This document shows positions 1 to 7,404 of a stretch of DNA of 64,000 bases, in pieces (the first letter of the stretch is position 1; every line of letters starts with the position of its first letter). Origin of the DNA: Rhodospirillales bacterium (GTDB lineage: Bacteria; Pseudomonadota; Alphaproteobacteria; Reyranellales; Reyranellaceae); assembly GCA_016699855.1 (NCBI GenBank), contig CP064988.1, positions 2,136,501 to 2,200,500 of the forward strand. Direction: 5' to 3'. A model generated the notes under the pieces. It was not told the DNA's origin. It did not search any database and saw only the letters and a program-made list of their open reading frames with translations. The position numbers and the translations under genes were made by a program.

Positions 1-2
1 AG

Positions 3-1205
3 GTGCTGGTCGAGGGCGACCGCATCGCCGCCGTCGCGCCGGGAGCGGAGACCGTGGCCGCCGATGGCGCCGAGCGCATCGACGCCGGCGGCAAGTTCCT
101 GATGCCGGGGCTGGTCGAAGGCCACGCGCACCTGACCTTCGTCGACGTCAGCCGCGGCACCGCGCTGGGCGAGCTGCCGCCGGAGGAGCACACGCTGCTG
201 GCGATGGACGCGGCCCGCAAGCTGCTGGCGGCCGGCTTCACCAGCGCCTGCGGCGCGGCCTCGGCGAAGATGCGGCTCGACGTCGTGCTGCGCGACGCCA
301 TCGCGTCGGGCCTGATCGACGGTCCGCGCATGCTCGCGGCAGGGCCCGAGCTGACAGTGACCGGCGGGCTGGGCGACGGACGGCGCCTGCATCTGCACCA
401 GGAGAGCTTCGGCCTGCCGGTGGACGGCGCCGACGAGATGCTGCGCACCGTGCGGCTGTGCCTGCGCGAGGGCGTCGACACGGTGAAGATCAACATCTCC
501 GGCGATTTCGGCACGGAGTCGGCGCCGTCCGAGGCCGCCGTCATGACCGACGCCGAGATCGCCGTGGCGGTCGAGGCGACGCACGCCATCGGCCGGCGCG
601 TGGCGGCGCACGCGCGCGCATCGGAATCGGTCAAGCGCGCCGTGCGCCACGGCGTCGACGTGATCTACCATTGCGACTTCGCCGACGACGAGGCGCTGGA
701 CATGCTGGAGTCGGTCAAGGACCGGATCTTCACCGGACCGGCGATCGGCATCGTGCTGACGCGCATCGACAGCCTGCGCGGCGACAACAGCCCGCAGGGC
801 CGCGCGGTCTACGAGCGGCTGAAGCCGCTCTACGAGGCGACCTGCCGCACGCACGGCGAGATGCGCCGGCGCGGCATCCGCGTGGTGGCGGGCGGCGACT
901 ACGGTTTCGCCGGCAACCCGCAGGGCACCAACGCCCGCGACCTCGAGCATTTCACCCGGCATTTCGGCTTCTCGCCGTCGGAGGCGCTGCTGGCCGCGAC
1001 CCGCACCGGCGGCCAGATCATGCGCCGCGGCCACGAGCTGGGCATGGTCAAGCCCGGCTACCTCGCCGACCTGCTGCTGGTCGACGGCGATCCGCTGGCC
1101 GACATCCGCGTGCTGCAGGACAACACGCGCTTCGCCTTCGTCATGAAGGACGGGGTGCGCTACATCCCCTGCGCCGGACAACCGCACGTCCGGCGGACGC
1201 ACTGA
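3..1205 (+). CDS. Amidohydrolase family protein (5' end probably outside window)
   Basis: Metal-dependent hydrolase of the imidazolonepropionase/prolidase-like amidohydrolase superfamily, which acts on C-N or related bonds. Counting from the first in-window codon, the metal site can be followed: HAH at 41-43, Lys162 (candidate carboxylated lysine) in DTVKINISGD, His203, His223 in YHCDF, and Asp299 in GGDYG. The C-terminus has the usual GxxADLLLVDGDPLADI strand that closes the small beta-sandwich. The protein begins in the middle of that sandwich (VEGDRIAAVAPG), so about 10-20 residues are missing and the GTG at position 3 is unlikely to be the true start. It lies 29 bp ahead of an alpha/beta hydrolase and a Bug receptor on the same strand, which suggests a small catabolic operon. 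The substrate is unknown. Confidence 0.88.
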   Translation: MLVEGDRIAAVAPGAETVAADGAERIDAGGKFLMPGLVEGHAHLTFVDVSRGTALGELPPEEHTLLAMDAARKLLAAGFTSACGAASAKMRLDVVLRDAIASGLIDGPRMLAAGPELTVTGGLGDGRRLHLHQESFGLPVDGADEMLRTVRLCLREGVDTVKINISGDFGTESAPSEAAVMTDAEIAVAVEATHAIGRRVAAHARASESVKRAVRHGVDVIYHCDFADDEALDMLESVKDRIFTGPAIGIVLTRIDSLRGDNSPQGRAVYERLKPLYEATCRTHGEMRRRGIRVVAGGDYGFAGNPQGTNARDLEHFTRHFGFSPSEALLAATRTGGQIMRRGHELGMVKPGYLADLLLVDGDPLADIRVLQDNTRFAFVMKDGVRYIPCAGQPHVRRTH

Positions 1206-1234
1206 CCGCCCGCCCCGCCGAGGAACCCGACACG

Positions 1235-1984
1235 ATGCCCACGCTCAAGCGCCCCGACGCCGAGATCTACTACGAGGTCCACGGTTCGGGCTTCCCGCTG
1301 CTGCTGTTCGCGCCCGGCGGGTTGAAATCCCAGCTCGCGTACTGGCGGGCCAGCCCGGCCGATCCCTCGAAGCCGGCGGCGTGGATGGATCCGATGAAGG
1401 CGCTGTCGGACACGTTCTCCGTGGTCGGCATGGATCAGCGCAACGCCGGCGCCTCGACGGCGGCGGTGAAGGCCGACCACGGCTGGCACACTTTCGCCGC
1501 CGACCATCTGGCGCTGATGGACCATCTCGGCTTCGACCGCTTCCACGTGATGGGCGGCTGCATCGGCGGCACCTACTGCCTGACGCTCTGCAGGCTGGCG
1601 CCGGCGCGCGTCACGGCGGCGGTGCTGCAGAACCCGATCGGCCTGCACGAGAACAAGGACGTCTGGGACGCCGCCATCGAAGGCTACCGCAGGACCGTCC
1701 AGGCGCGCGATCCGTCGGTGACCGACGCCGTGATCGACAGCTTCGGCCGCAACATGTTCGGCGGCGACTTCGTCTTCTCGGTCGACCGCGACTTCGTGCG
1801 CGGCTGCCGCACGCCCTTGTACCTGCAGCCGGGCGTCGACAAACCCCATCCGGCGCGCACCAGCGAGGAGCTGGCCGCGCTGGCGCCCGACATCGAGGTG
1901 CAGACGGACTGGCGCGGCCCCGAGCATCTCGACGAATCGATCCGCCGCGTGCGCGCGTTCCTGTCGCGCCACACGCCGCGCTGA
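1235..1984 (+). CDS. Alpha/beta hydrolase with Cys in the nucleophile elbow
   Basis: Alpha/beta-hydrolase fold protein of 249 residues, a normal size for a single-domain member. The oxyanion strand region is LLLFAPGG (about 22-29). The nucleophile elbow reads GGCIGG (107-112), putting Cys109 where most relatives have Ser. The likely catalytic His is in PEHLDE near the C-terminus. The ATG at 1235 follows a GAGGAA Shine-Dalgarno; a longer open frame upstream overlaps the amidohydrolase and is not coding. It is the middle gene of a three-gene run (amidohydrolase, hydrolase, Bug receptor), so it probably cleaves an ester, amide or C-C bond of a compound taken up or degraded by this operon. The specific substrate cannot be read from sequence. 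Confidence 0.85.
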   Translation: MPTLKRPDAEIYYEVHGSGFPLLLFAPGGLKSQLAYWRASPADPSKPAAWMDPMKALSDTFSVVGMDQRNAGASTAAVKADHGWHTFAADHLALMDHLGFDRFHVMGGCIGGTYCLTLCRLAPARVTAAVLQNPIGLHENKDVWDAAIEGYRRTVQARDPSVTDAVIDSFGRNMFGGDFVFSVDRDFVRGCRTPLYLQPGVDKPHPARTSEELAALAPDIEVQTDWRGPEHLDESIRRVRAFLSRHTPR

Positions 1985-2016
1985 CCAGATCCGCTTCCGA
2001 CCGCCGAGGATCCCGC

Positions 2017-2988
2017 ATGACGACCCGCCGCGCCCTTCTCGCCACCGGCCTCGCCGCGACCATCGTCCCCGCCCCGGCCGTCCGCGCCCAGGCGTGGCCG
2101 ACCAAGCCGATCCGCTGGATCGTGCCGTTCGTGCCCGGCGGCGGCACCGACACCGTCAGCCGCCTGCTGGCCGAGCAGCTCGGCAAGGCGGTGGGGCAGC
2201 AGGTGCTGGTCGAGAACAGGGGCGGCGCCGGCGGCAACATCGGCACCACGGAGATCGCGCGCGCCGCGCCCGACGGACACACCGTCGGGCTGATCTCGGT
2301 CGCCAGCCACGCCATCAACCCCGTGCTCTACAAGACGCTGCCCTACGATCCCGACAAGGACATCGTGGCGATCTCGCTGGTGGCGTCGCTGGCCAACCTG
2401 CTGACGGTGACGCCGTCGCTGCCGGTCAAGACGGTGCCGGAGCTGATCGCGCTGCTGAAGGCGGCGCCGGGCAAGTACAGCTTCGCCTCGTCCGGCATCG
2501 GCACGACGCTGCATCTCAGCGGCGAGTTGTTCAAGAAGATGGCCGGCGTCGACATGGTGCACGTGCCGTACAAGGGCGCCGGCGCGGCTTTCCAGGACGT
2601 GATGTCCGGCGAGGTCAACATGATCTTCAGCAACGCGCCCAGCGCGCTGCAGCACGCGCGCAGCGGCAAGGTGCGCGGCATCGCCGTCACCTCGCCGACC
2701 CGCTTCAAGGCGGCGCCGGAGTTCCCGACCATCGGCGAGACGCTGCCGGGCTACCAGGCGACGTCGTGGTACGGCGTCGGCGCCCCGGCGGGCACGCCCG
2801 AGCCGGTCGTCGCGCGCATCGAGGCGGCGCTGTCGGACGCGCTGCGCCAGCCCGACATGCAGGCGAAATGGTTCGAGATGGGCCTCGACGTGCCGCCGCT
2901 GGGCCGCGAGGGGCTGGGCGCGTTCGTCGCGCGCGAGCGCGCGCTATGGGGGCCGGTGGTCAGGGAGTCCGGCGCCCGCGTCGAGTGA
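2017..2988 (+). CDS. Tripartite tricarboxylate transporter (Bug) substrate-binding protein
   Basis: Periplasmic solute receptor of the Bug/TctC family, 323 residues as usual. The N-terminus is a twin-arginine-like signal (MTTRRALLATGLAA...VRAQA) followed at once by the family hallmark PTKPIRWIVPFVPGGGTDTVSR. Later family signatures are VENRGGAGGNIGT, HVPYKGAGAAFQDVMSGEV, and GVGAPAGTPEPVVARI. Bug proteins bind small organic carboxylates, often for TctAB permeases or as sensors. No tctA or tctB gene is nearby, so this is an orphan receptor. The start at 2017 follows GAGGAT, 32 bp after the hydrolase stop. It is the last gene of the amidohydrolase operon and its ligand may be related to that pathway's substrate. 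Confidence 0.92.
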   Translation: MTTRRALLATGLAATIVPAPAVRAQAWPTKPIRWIVPFVPGGGTDTVSRLLAEQLGKAVGQQVLVENRGGAGGNIGTTEIARAAPDGHTVGLISVASHAINPVLYKTLPYDPDKDIVAISLVASLANLLTVTPSLPVKTVPELIALLKAAPGKYSFASSGIGTTLHLSGELFKKMAGVDMVHVPYKGAGAAFQDVMSGEVNMIFSNAPSALQHARSGKVRGIAVTSPTRFKAAPEFPTIGETLPGYQATSWYGVGAPAGTPEPVVARIEAALSDALRQPDMQAKWFEMGLDVPPLGREGLGAFVARERALWGPVVRESGARVE

Positions 2989-3000
2989 GGCGGCGCGGCG

Positions 3001-3393
3001 TCAGCCCTCGGCGCGCAGCTCCGCGAACACGTCCTTGGCGACCAGCATCGCCTCGCGCACCGACGGCAGGCCGATATAGCCGCTGAGGTGCAGCAGCGCC
3101 TCGCCGAGCTCGTCCTCGGTCCAGCCCTGGCGGCGCGCCATGCGCAGATGGATCGCCAGCTCCGGCCAGCGCGCTTGGGAGGTGTCGGAAATCACGCAGA
3201 TCAGCGTCCGCGTCTTGAGGTCGAGGCCCGGCCGCGACCACAGCATGCCGAACACCGCCTCGCGCGCGTAGTCGCCGAACTTGCGCATCAGCGGATCGGC
3301 GTAGACGTCGGCGTTCATCTTCGCGGCGAACGCCGGACCCATCAGCTCGCTGCGGATCTCCGTGCCCTTCTTGTAGTTCTCGCTCTCGGCCAT
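3001..3393 (-). CDS. Carboxymuconolactone decarboxylase family protein
   Basis: 130-residue protein of the carboxymuconolactone decarboxylase (PcaC/CMD) fold, an all-helical domain that forms hexamers. Recognisable segments are the N-terminal KKGTEIRSELMG, then FGDYAREAVFGMLWSRPGLDLKTRTLICV, EDELGEALLHLSGYIGLPSVREAMLVA. The CxxC thiol pair of AhpD-type members is absent, so it fits the decarboxylase-like rather than the peroxidase branch. It is convergent with the Bug receptor gene, 12 bp away. No other protocatechuate-pathway gene is in the window, so true PcaC activity is not established. Many members are of unknown function in catabolic clusters. Confidence 0.85.
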   Translation of the reverse strand: MAESENYKKGTEIRSELMGPAFAAKMNADVYADPLMRKFGDYAREAVFGMLWSRPGLDLKTRTLICVISDTSQARWPELAIHLRMARRQGWTEDELGEALLHLSGYIGLPSVREAMLVAKDVFAELRAEG

Positions 3394-3511
3394 GGCGCTC
3401 CTCCTCGTTTCGGACGCCCGAGCCTAGAGCGGATCGCGCGCCGGAGGAATGCGCCGGGCGCGCACGCCCTTCGCGCCATGGCGTGGGGCGACCCTGCCAC
3501 GCCCTCCCCGT

Positions 3512-3577
3512 CGTCATCCCGAGCGCCGCGAGGGATCTTTCCAACGCCAGAAGATCCCTCGCCGCGCTCGGGATGAC
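3512..3577. repeat. Dispersed inverted repeat, family A copy 1
   Basis: A 66-bp imperfect palindrome starting CGTCATCCCGAGC and ending GCTCGGGATGAC. The arms are about 27 bp with one mismatch around a roughly 10-base loop. The same element recurs near 33.5, 41.3 and 43.5 kb, always between genes. It can form a long hairpin on either strand and lies between the CMD-like gene and the ferredoxin gene. Confidence 0.85.
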
Positions 3578-3607
3578 AGGGTGCGTCGATGTCGCTGGAG
3601 CGGCCGG

Positions 3608-3907
3608 CTACCGGCGGCCGCCGAGCCAGGTGATGGTCACGTCGCCGCGCGGCCGGGCGCGACAGGCCAGAGTCTGGCCGGCCTTGATCTGAGCCGGCGT
3701 CAGCGAGGCGTCGTTGCGCGGCAGCAGCGACACCTTGCCGGAGTCGAGACGGCTGGCGCAGGCGCCGCAATTGCCGGTGGCGCAGGCGTAGGGATAGTCG
3801 ATCCCCGCCGCGACGGCGGCCTGCAGGATGGTGCGGTCGGCGGCGCAGTCGATCACGCGGCCGGCGTTGGCGATGGTGACGCGATGGCTCTTGGCGGCGC
3901 GGGGCAT
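3608..3907 (-). CDS. 2Fe-2S ferredoxin (plant/XylT type)
   Basis: 99-residue ferredoxin that would carry single electrons to an oxygenase or reductase. The cluster ligands are in canonical spacing: Cys42, Cys47, Cys50 in YACATGNCGAC and Cys82 in GQTLACRA. The N-terminal strands (HRVTIANAGRVIDCAADRTILQAAVAAGIDYPYAC) match the chloroplast-type fold used by ferredoxin domains of dioxygenase reductases. The start at 3907 comes 11 bp after the stop of the cupin gene on the same strand, so the two are likely co-transcribed. The reductase partner is not in view. A longer in-frame extension upstream runs through the cupin gene and is not coding. Confidence 0.92.
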   Translation of the reverse strand: MPRAAKSHRVTIANAGRVIDCAADRTILQAAVAAGIDYPYACATGNCGACASRLDSGKVSLLPRNDASLTPAQIKAGQTLACRARPRGDVTITWLGGRR

Positions 3908-3918
3908 CGGATCGTCCC

Positions 3919-4503
3919 TCACGCCGTCGCGGCGTGGCGGCGCGACGGCGTCGCGCGCACCGAGCCGAACTGCGGGTGGTACCAGGAGACCGACGGGAAG
4001 CGCGCCAGCGCGTAGCCGTAGAGCGCCAGGCCGACCGCCGGCTGGTCGCCGACCACCACGGTGGCGTGGATGTCGTGGTCGGCCATCGCCATGCCGTTGC
4101 CGGGCTCGACCATCACCTCGCCGACCTTCACGACCTCGGCGGCGCCGGTCGTCGCGCCGTCGTCGACGCGGCGCCAGAAGGTGTGGCGCTCGCGGCCGGA
4201 CACGGCGGCGTTGACGCACCAGATGCCGTGGTCGTGTGGGGCGGCCTCCTTGCCCGGCAGACCGATCGTCAGATAGAGGCCATGGCCGTCGCCGTCCTCG
4301 ATCAGCAGCGGATGGTTGCGGCCCTCGGCCAGCGGCATGGCGAAATCGGCCGCCGGGAACAGCTCGGCCTTGCGCGCCAGCCCCACCAGCTTGAGCTTGA
4401 TGGCGTGCAGCGCCGAGGGCGTGATCCCCTCCTTGGCGGTGATGGCGTGGACCTCGGCCATCAGCTTCGCGCAGGCGCGGTTCCGTCGGTCGGCGATGGT
4501 CAT
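3919..4503 (-). CDS. Cysteine-dioxygenase-like cupin protein
   Basis: 194-residue predicted metal-dependent enzyme of the double-stranded beta-helix superfamily, related to thiol dioxygenases. The metal motif is APHDHGIW (His90, His92) with a second-shell or third ligand in MADHDIHATVV (His143 or His146); GLYLTIGLPG and GLALYGYA are core strands. The N-terminal helical part (about 1-50) resembles that of CDO-type proteins. The gene precedes the ferredoxin by 11 bp. Thiol dioxygenases normally need no external electron donor, so this pairing is unusual and may mean another oxidation chemistry. Substrate unknown. Confidence 0.72.
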   Translation of the reverse strand: MTIADRRNRACAKLMAEVHAITAKEGITPSALHAIKLKLVGLARKAELFPAADFAMPLAEGRNHPLLIEDGDGHGLYLTIGLPGKEAAPHDHGIWCVNAAVSGRERHTFWRRVDDGATTGAAEVVKVGEVMVEPGNGMAMADHDIHATVVVGDQPAVGLALYGYALARFPSVSWYHPQFGSVRATPSRRHAATA

Positions 4504-4518
4504 CGGGGCTCCACCGGG

Positions 4519-5125
4519 ATGTGTCGTGGCGGCACGTTAGCGCCGGCGCCACCGGCGGTCGAGCCGCGCCCCGCCCGCCTGGACGTTGACGCGGCCAGCG
4601 CGGCGGCGGCCGGCGGCATCTCGCTGCTCGGCGTCCAGGCCGGCGCCCCGGCGACCACCTTCGGCGTGGCCGGGCCGGGCGCCTCGCTCACCAACTCGAT
4701 CATCAAAAGACTGGGAGCAGGCGCCGACGGCGACCGTCGTGGCGATCAACGCGGACACGGTCAAGGATACCGCGAAATACATCGCCAGCGAGGGCGCCGG
4801 CAACATCGCCGCGCTCCAGGCGTTCCGCGCGCTGGAGGGCGTCGGCCGGTCCGACCAGATCCTGCGCTCGCTGCAGGGCGAGATCGAGAAGCAGTCCGCG
4901 AAACTGGCGCAGGAAGGATTGAAGCGCTCGGCCGCGCGCCGCGCGGGCAACCGCCTCGCGACCGCCCAGACGCAGGCCGCCCCGCGCACGGCGGAGCAGG
5001 CGGGGTTCCGGCAGACCGCGCGCGTCGCCGGCGCCGCGATGCGCGGCATCCCCGTCGTGTTCGCGGCGTGGGACATCCTCGACGCGATCACGGACTACAA
5101 CGACACCGTCGCCGGCGCCCGCTGA
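4519..5125 (+). pseudogene. Frameshifted gene remnant, family not recognised
   Basis: Two adjacent stretches in different frames read like one protein. Up to about 4709 the frame gives LDVDAASAAAAGGISLLG and GVAGPGASLTNSIIK. After the AAAA run at 4706-4709 the next frame continues DWEQAPTATVVAINADTVKDT and a helical, Ala-rich region ending VFAAWDILDAITDYNDTVAGAR. Removing one A from the run joins them cleanly. No good start or ribosome-binding site precedes the first part (the in-frame ATG at 4519 is only the first available), so the 5' end also appears lost. The long helices (LRSLQGEIEKQSAKLAQEGLK) could be coiled coil. I recognise no family; it may be the tail of a larger lost protein. Confidence 0.5.
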
Positions 5126-5218
5126 GGCGCCGCCATCCGCAGGGGCGTGCCGCCGGGCCTCCGGCGCGCTAGCGTGCGGACGGCGTCCATGCCGGGCGCC
5201 GCGACGCCGCGCCCCGGA

Positions 5219-6694
5219 ATGCCGACGATCTCAGCTTCGACCCTGTACGCGCTGGTGCAATGTCCGCACCGGGTGGCGCGCGACGCGTTCGATCCGCCGT
5301 CGGACCGGGACGCCGTCGGCGCGTTCACGCGCATGCTGTGGGACAACGGCACGCGGTTCGAGCGCGAGACCATCGCGGCGCTGGCCACGCCCTACGTGGA
5401 GCTCGGCGGCCTGGCGCCCGCCGACAAGGGAAGCGCGACGCTGGCCGCGATGGGCCGCGGCGAGGCGCTGATCCACGGCGGCCGCGTCGCCCACGGCGAT
5501 CTCGTCGCCGAGCCCGATCTGCTCCGCCGCGAGGGCGCGGGCTACGTCCCGGGCGACATCAAGTCGGGCGCCGCCGCCGACGGCGGCGATTCGCGCGACG
5601 GCAGGCTGAACCGCCGCTACGCCGTCCAGCTCGCGCTGTGCGTCGACATCCTCGAGCGCCTCGGCCTCTCCGCCGGACGCCGGGGCTTCGTGTGGGACGC
5701 GGGCGGCCACGAGGTCGCCTACGACCTCGAGGCGCGCGGCGACCGCGCCCGCGGCACGCTCTGGGAGGTTTACGAGCGCGCGCTCGAACAGGCGCGCGGC
5801 ATCCTCGCCGGGGCGGTCGTCACCCTGCCGGCGGCGTCCACCGCCTGCCGGCTGTGCCACTGGAACTCGACGTGCCGCGCCGCGATCGTGGCGGCCGACG
5901 ACCTGACGCTGATCCCCGAACTGGGCCGCGCGCGGCGCGACGCGATGATCGGCCGGGTGCGCAGCGTCGCCGAGCTCGCGCGGGCCGACGTGGAGGCGTT
6001 CATCCACGGCGCGCGGACGGATTTCCCGCGCGTGAGTCCGGACACCCTGCGCCGCTTCCACGCGCGCGCGCGGCTTCTGAAATCCCCGGATCCCCGACCC
6101 TATCTGCGGGCGCCGCACGGCCTGCCGTCGGCGGCGCGCGAGATCTTTCTGGATATCGAAGCGGACCCGTTGCGCGACAGGGTCTATCTGCACGGCCTGA
6201 TCGAGGCCGACAGGCCGCGCGCGGCGCTGCGCTTCACGTCCTTCGTGGCCGAGCGGCCCGACGCCGCGTCCGAGCGGCGCGCGTTCGCCGACGCGCTCGC
6301 CCACCTCGCGGCGCGGCCGGACGCGGTCGTCTTCGTCTATTCCGCCTACGAGCGGCGCATGTACCGCAAGCTCGCGGCGCGGTATCCCGAGCTCGACGCG
6401 GCGGCGGCGGTGGAGGCGCTGTTCGCGCCCGGACGCGCGGTCGATCTGCACGAGACGGTCCGCGCCGCGACCGAATGGCCGACCAGCGATCTCTCGATCA
6501 AGACGCTGGCCGGCCATCTCGGATTCAAGTGGCGCGACCCCAACCCATCGGGCGCGGCGTCGATCGAATGGTACGACCGCTACGTCGCCGACGGCGACGC
6601 GGCGTCGCTCCGGCGCATCGTCGACTACAACGAGGACGACTGCCGGGCGATGGTCGTCCTGCTGGACGCCATCCGGTCGCTGCCGCCACCGTAG
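5219..6694 (+). CDS. TM0106-family RecB-like nuclease with RNase H-like domain
   Basis: 491-residue putative nuclease. From the start MPTISASTLYALVQCPHR, Cys15 with Cys210, Cys213 and Cys219 (CRLCHWNSTC) forms a Cas4/AddB-like pattern expected to hold a 4Fe-4S cluster. Between them is the PD-(D/E)XK core with Asp100, Asp113 and Lys115 (EPD...VPGDIKSG) and a later QLALCVDIL helix. The C-terminal half is a DEDD/RNase H-like exonuclease domain: IFLDIEADPL...VYLHGL, VVFVYSAYERRMY, and DYNEDDCRAM. This matches the stand-alone form of the family; longer members add a helicase. Upstream in-frame starts at 5147 and 5189 are possible but precede the family's usual first strand. Probably acts in DNA or RNA processing or repair; no CRISPR is nearby. 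Confidence 0.85.
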   Translation: MPTISASTLYALVQCPHRVARDAFDPPSDRDAVGAFTRMLWDNGTRFERETIAALATPYVELGGLAPADKGSATLAAMGRGEALIHGGRVAHGDLVAEPDLLRREGAGYVPGDIKSGAAADGGDSRDGRLNRRYAVQLALCVDILERLGLSAGRRGFVWDAGGHEVAYDLEARGDRARGTLWEVYERALEQARGILAGAVVTLPAASTACRLCHWNSTCRAAIVAADDLTLIPELGRARRDAMIGRVRSVAELARADVEAFIHGARTDFPRVSPDTLRRFHARARLLKSPDPRPYLRAPHGLPSAAREIFLDIEADPLRDRVYLHGLIEADRPRAALRFTSFVAERPDAASERRAFADALAHLAARPDAVVFVYSAYERRMYRKLAARYPELDAAAAVEALFAPGRAVDLHETVRAATEWPTSDLSIKTLAGHLGFKWRDPNPSGAASIEWYDRYVADGDAASLRRIVDYNEDDCRAMVVLLDAIRSLPPP

Positions 6695-6865
6695 AAACGC
6701 GATGTCCGCCGCCGGCGCCAGCCGCTCGCGGCCCGTGTGCCCAATTGGACAGCGCCCGCCGCGCCGCGCGCCCACAACGCCGCCTCATCCCGCGTACCCG
6801 TGGCCGTAACCGGCGGAACGACCATGCCGGCCACCCGCCCCGGCGTCGCGAGCAGGGGAACCTCA

Positions 6866-7330
6866 ATGATACGTCGCACGTTCATCCACGTCGGCCTCTC
6901 CGGCATCGCGCTCGGCGCGCTCGCCACCACCGGCTGCCAGACCACGCGCGAGGCGCCGTCGCGGAGGACCGAGTTCCGCGCCAGGCTCGGCGGCGCGAGC
7001 GAAGTGCCGGCCAACCGGAGTCAGGGCAAGGGCGAGATGGAAGCGACCTACGATCCCGCATCCAAGGAACTCGCGTGGCGTCTGCACTACGCCGACCTGA
7101 GCGGGCCGGCGACCGGCGCGCATTTCCATGGACCGGCCGCGGCCGGCGCCAACGCCGGCGTGGTCGTGCCGATCACCGGCAGCGTCGTCGGCACGTGGCA
7201 TCGCGGCGAGGCTCGGCTGACCGACGCGCAGGCGGCCGACCTCATGGCCGGCCGCTGGTACGTCAACGTGCACACCGCGCGGTTCCCGGGCGGCGAGATC
7301 CGCGGCCAGGTCCTCCCCGACGGACGGTAG
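6866..7330 (+). CDS. CHRD-domain lipoprotein
   Basis: 154-residue exported protein. The start at 6866 follows AGGGGAA; a longer open frame upstream is not protein-like. The N-terminus MIRRTFIHVGLSGIALGALATTGC is a signal with a lipobox-like Cys24, so it is likely membrane-anchored in the periplasm or outer membrane. The rest is one CHRD domain: EFRARLGGASEVP, AGAHFHGPAAAGANAGVVVPI, and YVNVHTARFPGGEIRGQVLP. CHRD was first described in chordin; the bacterial role is unknown. It is followed 74 bp later by the FecR/DUF6600 gene on the same strand, so both may belong to one envelope-related unit. Confidence 0.9.
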   Translation: MIRRTFIHVGLSGIALGALATTGCQTTREAPSRRTEFRARLGGASEVPANRSQGKGEMEATYDPASKELAWRLHYADLSGPATGAHFHGPAAAGANAGVVVPITGSVVGTWHRGEARLTDAQAADLMAGRWYVNVHTARFPGGEIRGQVLPDGR

Positions 7331-7404
7331 CGCGACACACCGACGCCGGCGCGACGGACACGCCGGCGTCACGACGGAATACGGCGCGACCAAGGAGATA
7401 GAAC

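Noticed and set aside
3512..3577. Family A palindrome as an ordinary terminator
   Set aside because: Although able to end transcription, it recurs in many gaps with matched arms and no consistent T tract, so a dispersed repeat is a better description.
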